A stretch of 64,000 nt of DNA from 13-2-20CM-66-19 sp963760225 (lineage in GTDB: Bacteria > Pseudomonadota > Gammaproteobacteria > Steroidobacterales > Steroidobacteraceae), in NCBI GenBank assembly GCA_963760225.1, contig CAVXCD010000001.1, forward strand, positions 558,001-622,000, written 5' to 3'. Under the pieces are notes generated by a model. That model had not been told where the DNA came from. It searched no databases and saw only the letters and a list, made by a program, of their open reading frames with translations. Shown piece after piece: positions 8,162 through 15,997 of the stretch. How positions within the stretch are numbered: position 1 is the first letter of the stretch; each line of letters begins with the position of its first letter. The position numbers were made by a program, and so were the translations under genes.

Positions 8162-10798
8162 ATGAAATTCTTTCCGAGCCTGCTGATCGCGGCGGTTTTC
8201 GCCACGCTGACCTTCGCCGTGTGGGCGTACCTCAACCGGCCGACGCGCGAGCCGCCGTGGCCGGCGGTCATCCAGGGTTTCGCCTTCTCGCCGTTTCGCG
8301 CCAACGAGGACCCGACGCAGGGACAGATGCCGACCGACGCGCAGATCGACTCGGATCTCGCGCTGCTCGAGGGGCACGTCAACGCGGTGCGCACCTACAG
8401 CGTCGAGAAGACGCTCGCCGACATCCCGGAGCTCGCCGACCGGCACGGCCTGAACGTCGCGCTCGGCGCCTGGCTCGATAACCACCACGACAAGAACGAA
8501 GAGCAGCTGCAGACCGTCATCGACCTTGCCAACACGCACCAGAACGTGGTGCGGGTCATCATCGGCAACGAGGTGCTGCTGCGCGGCGACCTGCCGCTCG
8601 CCGACCTCGAGGGCTATCTCGATCGCGCGCGCGCGGCGATCGGGCCGCCGGTGGGCACCGCCGAGACCTGGGACGTGTGGCTGGCGTATCCGGAGCTGGC
8701 GCAGCACGTGGATTTCATCGGCGTGCATCTGCTGCCTTACTGGGAGGGCGTGCCGGTCGATCAGGCAGTGGACTATGCGCTCACGCAGTTCAAGCGCCTG
8801 CAGCGGGCTTTTCCCCGCAAACCCATCGTGATCGCCGAGATCGGCTGGCCGAGCCGCGGCCGCACGCGGGAATCGGCGGTGGCCTCGGACGCCAACGAGG
8901 CGCTGTTCCTGCGCCGCTTCCTGTACCGCGCGCATCAGCAACAGATCGTCTACTACGTGATGGAGGCCTTCGACCAGCCGTGGAAGGCCTACATGGAAGG
9001 GGCGGTGGGCTCGTACTGGGGCGTGTACGACGTCAACCGCCATCCGAAGTTCGCGTTCACCGCGCCCATCGTGCGCGTGCCCGAGTGGCACATCCTCGCG
9101 GCCATCTCGGTGGCCGTATCGCTGCTGCTGCTCGGACTGCTGTACCTCAACAGCGCTGCGCTGCGTAACCGCGGGCGCAGCTTCCTCGCGCTGGTGGTGT
9201 ACGCCGCCGCCACCATCGCAGTGTGGGTCATCTACGATTTCACGCAGCAATACATGACGGTCGCGAGCGTCATCGCCGGCGTGCTGCTGATGCTCGGCAT
9301 GCTCGGCGTGCTGCTGATGCTGCTCGCCGAGGCGCACGAGTGGGCCGAGGCCCACTGGGTCGAGTACCGCCGCCGTCTCGGTGCGCCGCAGCTGGCCCAC
9401 ACGGCGCACCCGCCCAGGGTGTCGATCCACGTGCCGGCCTACAATGAGCCCCCGGGCATGCTGATCGAGACGCTCGATGCGCTGGCGCGGCTCGACTACC
9501 CGGACTTCGAGGTCCTGGTCATCGACAACAACACGCGCGACGAAGCGGTATGGCGGCCGGTCGAGGCGCACTGCGCCGCGCTCGGCGCGCGCTTCCGCTT
9601 CTTCCACGTCGCGCCGCTCGCCGGTTTCAAGGCGGGCGCGCTCAACTACGCGCTGGCGCGCACCGCGGCGGATGCGCGGATCGTCGCCGTCATCGACAGC
9701 GACTACGTGGTCGATGCGCGCTGGCTGCGCGACCTGACGCCGGCGTTCGAGGACCAGCGCGTCGCCATTGTGCAGGCGCCGCAGGACTACCGCGACGCCG
9801 ACCAGAGTGCCTTCAAGGCGATGTGCTACGCGGAGTACCGTGGCTTCTTCCACATCGGCATGATCACCCGCAACGAGCGCAACGCCATCATCCAACACGG
9901 CACCATGACCATGGTGCGCCGCGAGCAGCTGGCGCGTTGCCGCTGGGCCGAGTGGTGCATCACCGAGGACGCCGAGCTCGGGCTGCGTATCTTCGAGGCG
10001 GGCTTCGACGCCACCTACGTGCCGGTAAGTTACGGCCGTGGCCTCATGCCCGATACCTTCATCGACTTCAAGAAGCAGCGTTTCCGCTGGGCCTACGGGG
10101 CGATGCAGATCCTCAAGGCGCACGCCCGCAACCTGTTCCTCGAAGGCGGTCCGCTGTCGGCCGGGCAGCGCTACCACTTCATCGCCGGCTGGCTACCGTG
10201 GGTGGCCGACGGCTCGAACCTGCTGTTCAACCTCGCCGCTCTCAGCTGGTCGGTCGCGATGGTGTGGGCGCCGATCGAGCCGCCGCTGGTGATGTATTCG
10301 GTGCTGCCGCTGTCGCTGTTTACCTTCAAGCTCGCCAAGCTGGTGCATCTGTACCGGGTGCGCGTCGGCGCAAACGTGCGCCAGACGCTCGCCGCCGCCA
10401 TCGCCGGGCTGGCGCTGACCCACACCATCGGCAAGGCCGCGGTGAAGGGCCTGGTCACCCGCAGCGAGCCGTTCTTCCGCACGCCCAAGCAGGGCAGCAC
10501 CTCGGGACTGCTGCGCGCGCTGGCGGCGGCGCGCGAGGAGACGCTGATGATGATCGGCCTGATGCTCGCGGCCTGGGCGGTCGGGCACCTCGTGCCCACC
10601 GAGGGACCAGAGCGCTTCGCCTGGGGTCCGGACCGCATCGCCTGGATCGTCGTGCTGCTGGTCCAGTCGGTGCCGTACGCATCCTCGCTCATCGTGTCGC
10701 TGATAAGCGCGTTCCCGCTGCCGGCGCGCCTGCTCGGCACCGGCTACCGGCCCATGGCCGGCGGCGGCCGGCAGCCGGAAGTCGACCCGGCGAGCTGA
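8162..10798 (+). CDS. ndvB: NdvB-like membrane glucan synthase: GH17 domain fused to GT2 glucosyltransferase
   Basis: An 878-residue inner-membrane fusion. After an N-terminal TM anchor (residues 5-25), residues about 35-300 form a GH17 beta-1,3-glucanase-like domain with both catalytic signatures: GNEVLL near residue 136 (acid/base) and IAEIGWPSRG near residue 226 (nucleophile). A cluster of TM helices (about 315-400) leads to a processive GT2 domain starting at VSIHVPAYNEPPG (about 420). It holds IDSDYV (about 511), ITEDAELGLR (about 600) and KKQRFRWAYGAMQ (about 637), then further TM helices. This architecture is that of NdvB in Pseudomonas aeruginosa and relatives, which make cyclic or linear beta-1,3-glucans linked to osmoadaptation and biofilm tolerance. 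Product structure cannot be read from sequence. A DMT permease follows within 20 bp. Confidence 0.85.
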   Translation: MKFFPSLLIAAVFATLTFAVWAYLNRPTREPPWPAVIQGFAFSPFRANEDPTQGQMPTDAQIDSDLALLEGHVNAVRTYSVEKTLADIPELADRHGLNVALGAWLDNHHDKNEEQLQTVIDLANTHQNVVRVIIGNEVLLRGDLPLADLEGYLDRARAAIGPPVGTAETWDVWLAYPELAQHVDFIGVHLLPYWEGVPVDQAVDYALTQFKRLQRAFPRKPIVIAEIGWPSRGRTRESAVASDANEALFLRRFLYRAHQQQIVYYVMEAFDQPWKAYMEGAVGSYWGVYDVNRHPKFAFTAPIVRVPEWHILAAISVAVSLLLLGLLYLNSAALRNRGRSFLALVVYAAATIAVWVIYDFTQQYMTVASVIAGVLLMLGMLGVLLMLLAEAHEWAEAHWVEYRRRLGAPQLAHTAHPPRVSIHVPAYNEPPGMLIETLDALARLDYPDFEVLVIDNNTRDEAVWRPVEAHCAALGARFRFFHVAPLAGFKAGALNYALARTAADARIVAVIDSDYVVDARWLRDLTPAFEDQRVAIVQAPQDYRDADQSAFKAMCYAEYRGFFHIGMITRNERNAIIQHGTMTMVRREQLARCRWAEWCITEDAELGLRIFEAGFDATYVPVSYGRGLMPDTFIDFKKQRFRWAYGAMQILKAHARNLFLEGGPLSAGQRYHFIAGWLPWVADGSNLLFNLAALSWSVAMVWAPIEPPLVMYSVLPLSLFTFKLAKLVHLYRVRVGANVRQTLAAAIAGLALTHTIGKAAVKGLVTRSEPFFRTPKQGSTSGLLRALAAAREETLMMIGLMLAAWAVGHLVPTEGPERFAWGPDRIAWIVVLLVQSVPYASSLIVSLISAFPLPARLLGTGYRPMAGGGRQPEVDPAS

Positions 10799-10815
10799 CT
10801 CAAGGCTCACGCACC

Positions 10816-11697
10816 GTGCAGGGCAGGTCGCGCGCCATCGGCCTCATGATCGCGGCAGTCGCGGTGTTCTCGGTGATGGACGCGCTGCTGAAGCTGCTGT
10901 CGGCTCACTATCCGCCGCTCGAAGTGGCAGTGCTGCGCGGCGGCGCGTCGCTGCCGTTCATCCTGCTGCCGGTGCTGATCACCGGGCGCTGGCGCGATCT
11001 GCGTCCGCACCGCTTAGCGATGCACCTGCTGCGCGGTGCGCTCGCGGTGGTGGTACTCGGCGGGTTCATCTACGCAGTGCGCGCGCTGTCGCTCGCCAAC
11101 GCCTACGCCGTGTTCCTGTCGGCGCCGCTGCTGGTCACCGCGCTCGCAGTGCCGTTGCTGAAGGAGCACGCCGACGCTCGCAACTGGCTCGCCATTCTCG
11201 TCGGGCTGGTCGGCGTGTTGATCATCCTCAGGCCGAGCGTCGCCGGGCTGGTGAGCATCGGCGCGCTGGCAGCGTTCGTCTCCGCCTGCGCCTACGCGCT
11301 GAGCGGCATCGCCGTGCGGGTGCTTACCCGCACCGACAGCACGGTGAGCGTGGTGTTCTGGACCTTCGGTTTCCTCACCGTGTTCTCCGGGCTGCTCGCC
11401 GCACCGGGCTGGGTGCCGCTCGAGCACGCGCACCTGCGCTGGCTGCTGCTGCTCGGACTGCTGGCCGCGGTCGCGCAGTACCTGATGACGGAAGCGTTCC
11501 GTTCCGCGCCGGCCTCGGTGGTCTCGCCCTTCGAGTACACCGCGCTGCCCTGGGGCATCGCCATCGACCGCCTGGTGTGGCACGTGCTGCCGTCGGCGCG
11601 GGTGCTGTGCGGCGGCGGCATCGTCATCGCGAGCGGGCTGTATCTGCTGTGGCACCAGCGTGCGCGGGCACCGGCGGGAGCGACGCAACGAGCATGA
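10816..11697 (+). CDS. EamA/DMT superfamily permease
   Basis: A 293-residue inner-membrane protein with about ten hydrophobic helices in two EamA repeats, the standard form of drug/metabolite transporters. The GTG at 10816, 17 bp after the ndvB stop, gives MQGRSRAIGLMIAAVAVFSV, a typical N-terminus just before the first helix; an ATG at 10846 would cut into that helix. Characteristic segments include AVLRGGASLPF after helix 1 and SLANAYAVFLSAPLLV. Substrates of this family are diverse and none can be named here. Co-transcription with ndvB is likely from the spacing. Confidence 0.85.
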   Translation: MQGRSRAIGLMIAAVAVFSVMDALLKLLSAHYPPLEVAVLRGGASLPFILLPVLITGRWRDLRPHRLAMHLLRGALAVVVLGGFIYAVRALSLANAYAVFLSAPLLVTALAVPLLKEHADARNWLAILVGLVGVLIILRPSVAGLVSIGALAAFVSACAYALSGIAVRVLTRTDSTVSVVFWTFGFLTVFSGLLAAPGWVPLEHAHLRWLLLLGLLAAVAQYLMTEAFRSAPASVVSPFEYTALPWGIAIDRLVWHVLPSARVLCGGGIVIASGLYLLWHQRARAPAGATQRA

Positions 11698-11780
11698 CAG
11701 GCGATGGCGGAGAAGGGCAGAATGTTGCGCCCCTCGCCGACTGTGGAAGATGTCGCTCGCAAACAAGAGGAAGACGCGCC

Positions 11781-12851
11781 ATGAGCAACGCCGAAGTCCT
11801 GGGACGATTTGTCTGGCACGAGCTGCTGACGACCGACACGGCCGCCGCGGCCGCGTTCTACCCCAAGGTCGTGCCGTGGCGGACGGCCCCTTCCAACATG
11901 CCCGGCTACACCATCTGGATGGCCGGTCAGGCCCAGATCGGCGGCTTGATGGCGCATACCGGCGAGGGCGGCGCCGGCACTCCGGCGCACTGGCTGGTTT
12001 ATATCGGTACGCCAGGGGTCGATGCCACCTGCGCGCGGGCACAGGGCCTGGGCGCGAAGGTGGTGAAGGCACCGGCCGACATCCCCAATGTCGGGCGGTT
12101 CGCCGTGCTGACCGATCCGCAGGGGGCTGCGTTCGCGGTGTTCACCCCCGGTGCAGGACCGCCGCCGGCGGCGAGCGCGGGCGCGGGCGGTTTCTCCTGG
12201 CACGAGCTGTCGACCACCGACGTGGCGGCAGCGCTGCGCTTCTACGGCGAGCTGTTCGGCTGGCGCAAGGGCCCCGGACATGACATGGGCACCGGCATGG
12301 GGGTCTACCAGCTCTTCGAGCACGGCGGACGGCAGGTGGGCGGCATGCACGCGGTGCAGGGTCCGAGCACTCCCCCCGCCTGGTTGAGCTACGTTCAGGT
12401 CGCGGACGCCGATCGCACCGTGGCAGCCGCGAAGGCCGCCGGCGGACGCCTGCTGCACGGTCCGATGGAGGTGCCGGGCGGTTCGCGGATTGCACTCTTC
12501 ATGGACCCGCAGGGCGGGGCCTTTGCCGTGCAGCAGATGGCACGCGTCGCCGCGCAACCAAAGGCCGCAGCGCCGGCGAAACCGGCCGTGCCACCGAAGC
12601 CGGCCGCGCCGCCGAAGCCGGCGCCCGCGGCCAAACCGGCCACGGCCGCGAAACCCGCTCCGAAGCCGGCGAAGCGCGCGACCAAGGTGCGCACCAAGAA
12701 GCCCGCGAAGAGCGCGAAGAAGAAAGCGGCGAAGAAATCCGTTCGCAAGCCGGCCAAGCGCAAGAGCGCGCGCAAGGCCACCCGCAGGGTCGCGCGTCGC
12801 TCGCCGCGTGGGTCGTCGGCGCGCGCCCGCGCGCGCAGCCGCAGGCGCTGA
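11781..12851 (+). CDS. Double VOC-domain protein with a histone H1-like Lys/Ala/Pro/Arg tail
   Basis: A 356-residue protein started at the ATG 8 bp after an AGAGGAAG ribosome-binding site. Two tandem VOC (glyoxalase/bleomycin-resistance fold) modules occupy residues about 5-120 and 130-255. Each begins with a matching WHEL-S/T-TTD stretch and ends with DPQGxAFAV, as in hydroxylase CFP-30-like VOC proteins. Residues about 256-356 are a low-complexity tail, first Ala/Pro/Lys (KPA-rich), then strongly basic (KKAAKKSVRKPAKRKSARKA) and finally Arg/Ser. Such tails occur in bacterial H1-like proteins and in AlgP. The enzyme substrate is unknown, and the tail predicts nucleic-acid or polyanion binding. 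A perfect hairpin follows the stop. Confidence 0.85.
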   Translation: MSNAEVLGRFVWHELLTTDTAAAAAFYPKVVPWRTAPSNMPGYTIWMAGQAQIGGLMAHTGEGGAGTPAHWLVYIGTPGVDATCARAQGLGAKVVKAPADIPNVGRFAVLTDPQGAAFAVFTPGAGPPPAASAGAGGFSWHELSTTDVAAALRFYGELFGWRKGPGHDMGTGMGVYQLFEHGGRQVGGMHAVQGPSTPPAWLSYVQVADADRTVAAAKAAGGRLLHGPMEVPGGSRIALFMDPQGGAFAVQQMARVAAQPKAAAPAKPAVPPKPAAPPKPAPAAKPATAAKPAPKPAKRATKVRTKKPAKSAKKKAAKKSVRKPAKRKSARKATRRVARRSPRGSSARARARSRRR

Positions 12852-12860
12852 CAGCTTCAC

Positions 12861-12886
12861 TCCCCGCGGCCGTCGGGCCGCGGGGA
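12861..12886. terminator. Perfect 11-bp hairpin between convergent genes
   Basis: TCCCCGCGGCC and GGCCGCGGGGA form an uninterrupted 11-bp stem around a GTCG loop, ten bases after the VOC stop codon and 17 bases before the end of the opposing lipoprotein gene. There is no clear T run on either side, so it may act as a two-way terminator or as a 3'-end stabilising structure. Confidence 0.7.
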
Positions 12887-12903
12887 ATGACAGCACCAAA
12901 GGC

Positions 12904-13116
12904 TTACTTGGCGGCGGCGTCTTCCGCCTGGCGCTGATCCGCAGCCTGCTTGGCCGCCGCGTCCAGCTGCTGCTTGAGGCGATCCTCGGTCTGCTTCGCG
13001 GCGGCGGCCTGTTGTGCGGCCGATTGCGCCCCGGCGGCCGCCGTGGCTCCGGTGTCCACGAGCCCGCAGCCCGCGGGCAGGATCAGCAGCACCAGCAGCG
13101 GCCAGGGAAGTGTCAT
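12904..13116 (-). CDS. Small Ala/Gln/Lys-rich lipoprotein
   Basis: A 70-residue product with a short signal peptide ending in a lipobox (LILPAGC, cysteine at residue 17), so it should be lipidated and anchored to a membrane. The mature part (about 53 residues) is made mainly of Ala, Gln, Lys, Asp and Glu and looks helical (KQTEDRLKQQLDAAAKQAADQRQAED), a heptad-like pattern suggesting a coiled coil similar in style to Lpp-like proteins. No family is recognised. It is convergent with the VOC gene across the hairpin and divergent from the downstream hydrolase (67 bp between starts). Confidence 0.6.
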   Translation of the reverse strand: MTLPWPLLVLLILPAGCGLVDTGATAAAGAQSAAQQAAAAKQTEDRLKQQLDAAAKQAADQRQAEDAAAK

Positions 13117-13183
13117 GTCGGACGAAATCTACGCGCTTTGCGTCGTGGCGCAACCGTGCCGGCGCTCGTGGCACTATGGCGCC

Positions 13184-13921
13184 ATGCCCAGGGCCGGCCA
13201 GACCCGCGTTCTCCCCGCAGCGGCGGTGCGGGTACGGCGCGGCTACTTCGAGTATCGCTACGGGCAGCTGCACGTGCACAACGCGATGCCGCCGGGCGGG
13301 GGATTCGAGGAAGGCCTGCCGCTGCTGTGCGTACATGACTTCACCGGCTCCGGCCGCGTCTTTGCGCCCTTTGCCGCGCTCGCCGCTCACGACCGCTCGG
13401 TGTACGCACCCGACCTGCCCGGCTTCGGCGAGTCGGATGCTCCCGCCGGGCGGATCGCCATTGCCGACTATGCGGCAGCGCTCGGCGACTTCCTGGAAGG
13501 CCTGCGCCTGCGGCAAGTGGCGGTGCTCGGCCTGCGCAGCGGAACCCTGGTCGCCACCGAGCTCGCGATCGCCCGTCCCGCGCAGGTGAGCCGCGTGATC
13601 CTGGTGTCGGTGCCGCTGCTGACGGAGGCGGAACGAGCCGGCGGCGTCGGTGCGCCGAGCGCGGACGACGCCGCGCGCGCGCCGGAGCAGCACCGCGCCA
13701 CGCAAGCCGCTGCGCAGTATCCGCTGCACGAACGCCTGGCGAAGCTGACACAGCGCGTGCTGGTGCTGCGCCCGCGCGATGAGCTGTGGGAGGCGACCGG
13801 GCGGGTGCGCAATGCTCTGCCCGCGGCACGCCTCACCGAGCTCGACGCGACTGCAGCTGAGCTGTTCGCTGCCGCACCGCACCGCATCGCCGAAACGATG
13901 CGTGAGTTCCTGCAGGTTTGA
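13184..13921 (+). CDS. Alpha/beta hydrolase-fold protein lacking the canonical nucleophile
   Basis: A 245-residue alpha/beta hydrolase fold. The oxyanion strand (LLCVHDFTGSGRVFAPFAALAAHDRSVYAPDLPGFGES) and lid region are recognisable, but the nucleophile elbow reads VAVLGLRSGT. Aligned to G-x-S-x-G, the nucleophile position holds Arg, with Ser one place later. The late acid/histidine region is also weak: the C-terminus (AAPHRIAETMREFLQV) has a His, but not the usual GHxxxxE context. It may be a non-catalytic member or use the shifted Ser. The ATG at 13184 is preferred because similarity begins soon after it; no strong ribosome-binding site is visible. Confidence 0.7.
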   Translation: MPRAGQTRVLPAAAVRVRRGYFEYRYGQLHVHNAMPPGGGFEEGLPLLCVHDFTGSGRVFAPFAALAAHDRSVYAPDLPGFGESDAPAGRIAIADYAAALGDFLEGLRLRQVAVLGLRSGTLVATELAIARPAQVSRVILVSVPLLTEAERAGGVGAPSADDAARAPEQHRATQAAAQYPLHERLAKLTQRVLVLRPRDELWEATGRVRNALPAARLTELDATAAELFAAAPHRIAETMREFLQV

Positions 13922-14023
13922 CAGGGAGGGTTTCGCGATTCCTCGCACACATTTATCCGGATCGCTGCGGCGGCGCCGTCACGCGGCGCTACACTTTTCC
14001 CCAATGACAGCCGAGTACACCCG

Positions 14024-15985
14024 ATGAGCCTGCGTCCGATGTCGCCGCCGCCTGTGTCTTCTCACGCTGCGCCCGATCTGGACAGCACCGCGGAGCTGCC
14101 GATACTCGACCCGGCGGCGTTCGAGGCGGCCTCCGCCGAGACGGCGCAGGGGCGTTCCGACACCTGGATCATGCCGCCGGAGGCGCGCGCCGCATTCACC
14201 CCGATGCCCGGTGCCGCCGCGGATGGCGCCGCCGCGCAGCCGCCCGAGCTGCCGGTGTTGCTCGCCGAGCGCGACGCCCGGCTCGCTGAGCTCGAGCAGC
14301 AGCTGTCTGCCGCACGCGCCGCGCTCGCGGCCGCGCAGCCCGCCGGGGCCGCAGCCGCCGACAGCGCCGCGGCGCAGGCCGCCGCGGCGCACCACGACGC
14401 GCTGCTCGAGGAGGCGCAGGCCGCGCGCATTGCCGCCGAGCAACGCGCCGCCGCCAGCATCGAGCAGCTGGGTGAGGCGCACCAGCAGCTGCGCGCCGCG
14501 CACGAGCGCGCGCAGCAGCTGCAGAACCGCCTCGACGAGCAGGAGAGTGCCAGCCGCGCCCGCCAGGAGCAGCAGCTCGAGCAGCACGAGGCGCTCAACG
14601 CAAGCACGCGCGCACAGGCCGCAGCGCTGATGGCGGAGCTGCACGCGCAGCGCGCGCGCGCGGCGAGCTATTTCGAATCCCTGCAGAACCTCGAGGCGCG
14701 CCGCCAGATGGTGGAGATGCAGGCGACGGACCTGTACGCCGCCGCCGGGCAACGCGCCGCGGAGGTCGAGCGCATGACGCGCGAGCTGACCGCCCGCGAC
14801 ACGCAGCTGCGCGAGCGCGAGACTGCCCTGGCGCAGCACGTCGCGGACGTTGCGCGCCTCGAGCAGCAGGTCGGCACGCTGAGCGCAGCGCTCGCACAGC
14901 GCGAGACACAGCTGCAGGAAGCGCGGCACGAAGCACAGGGCCTGCAGGTGAGCATTGCGCGTCTGCAGGGCGAGGTCACCGAGGGCGCGGAGCGGCTGCG
15001 CACACTCGAGGCTGCCACCGCCGCCCACGAGGAAGTCGGGGCGCAGCAGCAACAGGAGCTGCAGCAGCTGCGGGCCGCGCACGCCGAGCTCGATACGGCG
15101 CTCGCCGCGGAGCGCAGCGAAACTGCGCAGGCACTCGCGTCCACGCGTGCGCAGGCGAGCACGGCCGGCGAGCGCGCCGCGGCGCTCGAGGCCGAGCTGC
15201 CGCCGCTGCGTGAGCACGCCGCACAGCTCGAGAGCACGCTCGGCGCGGAGCGCGCCCGCAACACGCAGCTGGAAAGCGAGCTCAGCACCGTACGCACGGA
15301 GATGGAGGACTGGGGTGGGGTATTGCTCACGGCGCAGCAGGAGCGCGGCGGCTACCAGGCGAACCTCGCCGCTGCCGAGTCGCGCGCGCGGCAGTTCGAG
15401 CAGGAGGCGGCCGAACACCGCGAGGCGGCGCAGGCACTGCGCAGCGAATGCGACGCGCTCGGCGCCCGCGTGCGCGAGCTCGAGGGACATCTGTCCGCCG
15501 CCGAGGACAGCGTGCATCGACTCGAGTCCGAAGCGCGCACGCACGGCGAGCACAAGCGCGATGCAGGTGCGGACGTGCGCCATGGCGCGACCGACAGCGG
15601 CCTCGACCGGGAACTGCGCGAGGCCGCGCGCCAGGCAACCGAAGTCGGCGCCGGCGCGCCGCCGGAGCCACCCCCGGACGGCCTCGCGCGGCTGCTGATC
15701 CACAGCGACGGCGACCGCGAGATCGTGCACGTGCTCGGCCGCAAGACCAGCATCGGCCGCACGCCCGACAACGACCTGCAGATCGACGCCAAGTACGTCA
15801 GCCGCCACCATGCGGTGATCCTCGTCAGTCCGGAGCACGCGCTCATCGAGGATCTCAACAGCACCAACGGGGTGCTGGTGAACGGGCGACGCATCACCCG
15901 CCACACGCTCAAGGACGGTGACCAGATCGCCCTCGGCCGCAGCGTGTACCGCTTCGCCGTGCGCAAGAGTTCCGACAAGCGCTGA
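14024..15985 (+). CDS. FHA-domain protein with long coiled coil
   Basis: A 653-residue cytoplasmic protein. Residues about 80-510 are a nearly continuous Ala/Glu/Gln/Arg-rich coiled coil (LEQQLSAARAALAAAQ and many similar heptads). Residues about 560-650 form a forkhead-associated domain with the hallmark motifs IGRTPDNDLQ, SRHHA and NSTNGVLVNG, which bind phosphothreonine peptides. The N-terminal 80 residues are disordered, with acidic and proline-rich segments. No TM segment is seen. A Ser/Thr kinase that could supply a phospho-ligand is encoded about 8 kb away (24253), but a link is inference. The ATG at 14024 has a purine-poor upstream region; ilvA follows 12 bp after the stop. Confidence 0.85.
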   Translation: MSLRPMSPPPVSSHAAPDLDSTAELPILDPAAFEAASAETAQGRSDTWIMPPEARAAFTPMPGAAADGAAAQPPELPVLLAERDARLAELEQQLSAARAALAAAQPAGAAAADSAAAQAAAAHHDALLEEAQAARIAAEQRAAASIEQLGEAHQQLRAAHERAQQLQNRLDEQESASRARQEQQLEQHEALNASTRAQAAALMAELHAQRARAASYFESLQNLEARRQMVEMQATDLYAAAGQRAAEVERMTRELTARDTQLRERETALAQHVADVARLEQQVGTLSAALAQRETQLQEARHEAQGLQVSIARLQGEVTEGAERLRTLEAATAAHEEVGAQQQQELQQLRAAHAELDTALAAERSETAQALASTRAQASTAGERAAALEAELPPLREHAAQLESTLGAERARNTQLESELSTVRTEMEDWGGVLLTAQQERGGYQANLAAAESRARQFEQEAAEHREAAQALRSECDALGARVRELEGHLSAAEDSVHRLESEARTHGEHKRDAGADVRHGATDSGLDRELREAARQATEVGAGAPPEPPPDGLARLLIHSDGDREIVHVLGRKTSIGRTPDNDLQIDAKYVSRHHAVILVSPEHALIEDLNSTNGVLVNGRRITRHTLKDGDQIALGRSVYRFAVRKSSDKR

Positions 15986-15997
15986 CAGCCAACGCAG

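Noticed and set aside
7955..10177. 740-codon minus-strand frame opposite the ndvB-like gene
   Set aside because: No domain or start signal, and the plus strand encodes an intact GH17/GT2 fusion across the region.
9550..10815. In-frame upstream extension of the DMT permease
   Set aside because: The extension lies entirely inside the ndvB-like gene in another frame; family alignment begins near the GTG at 10816.
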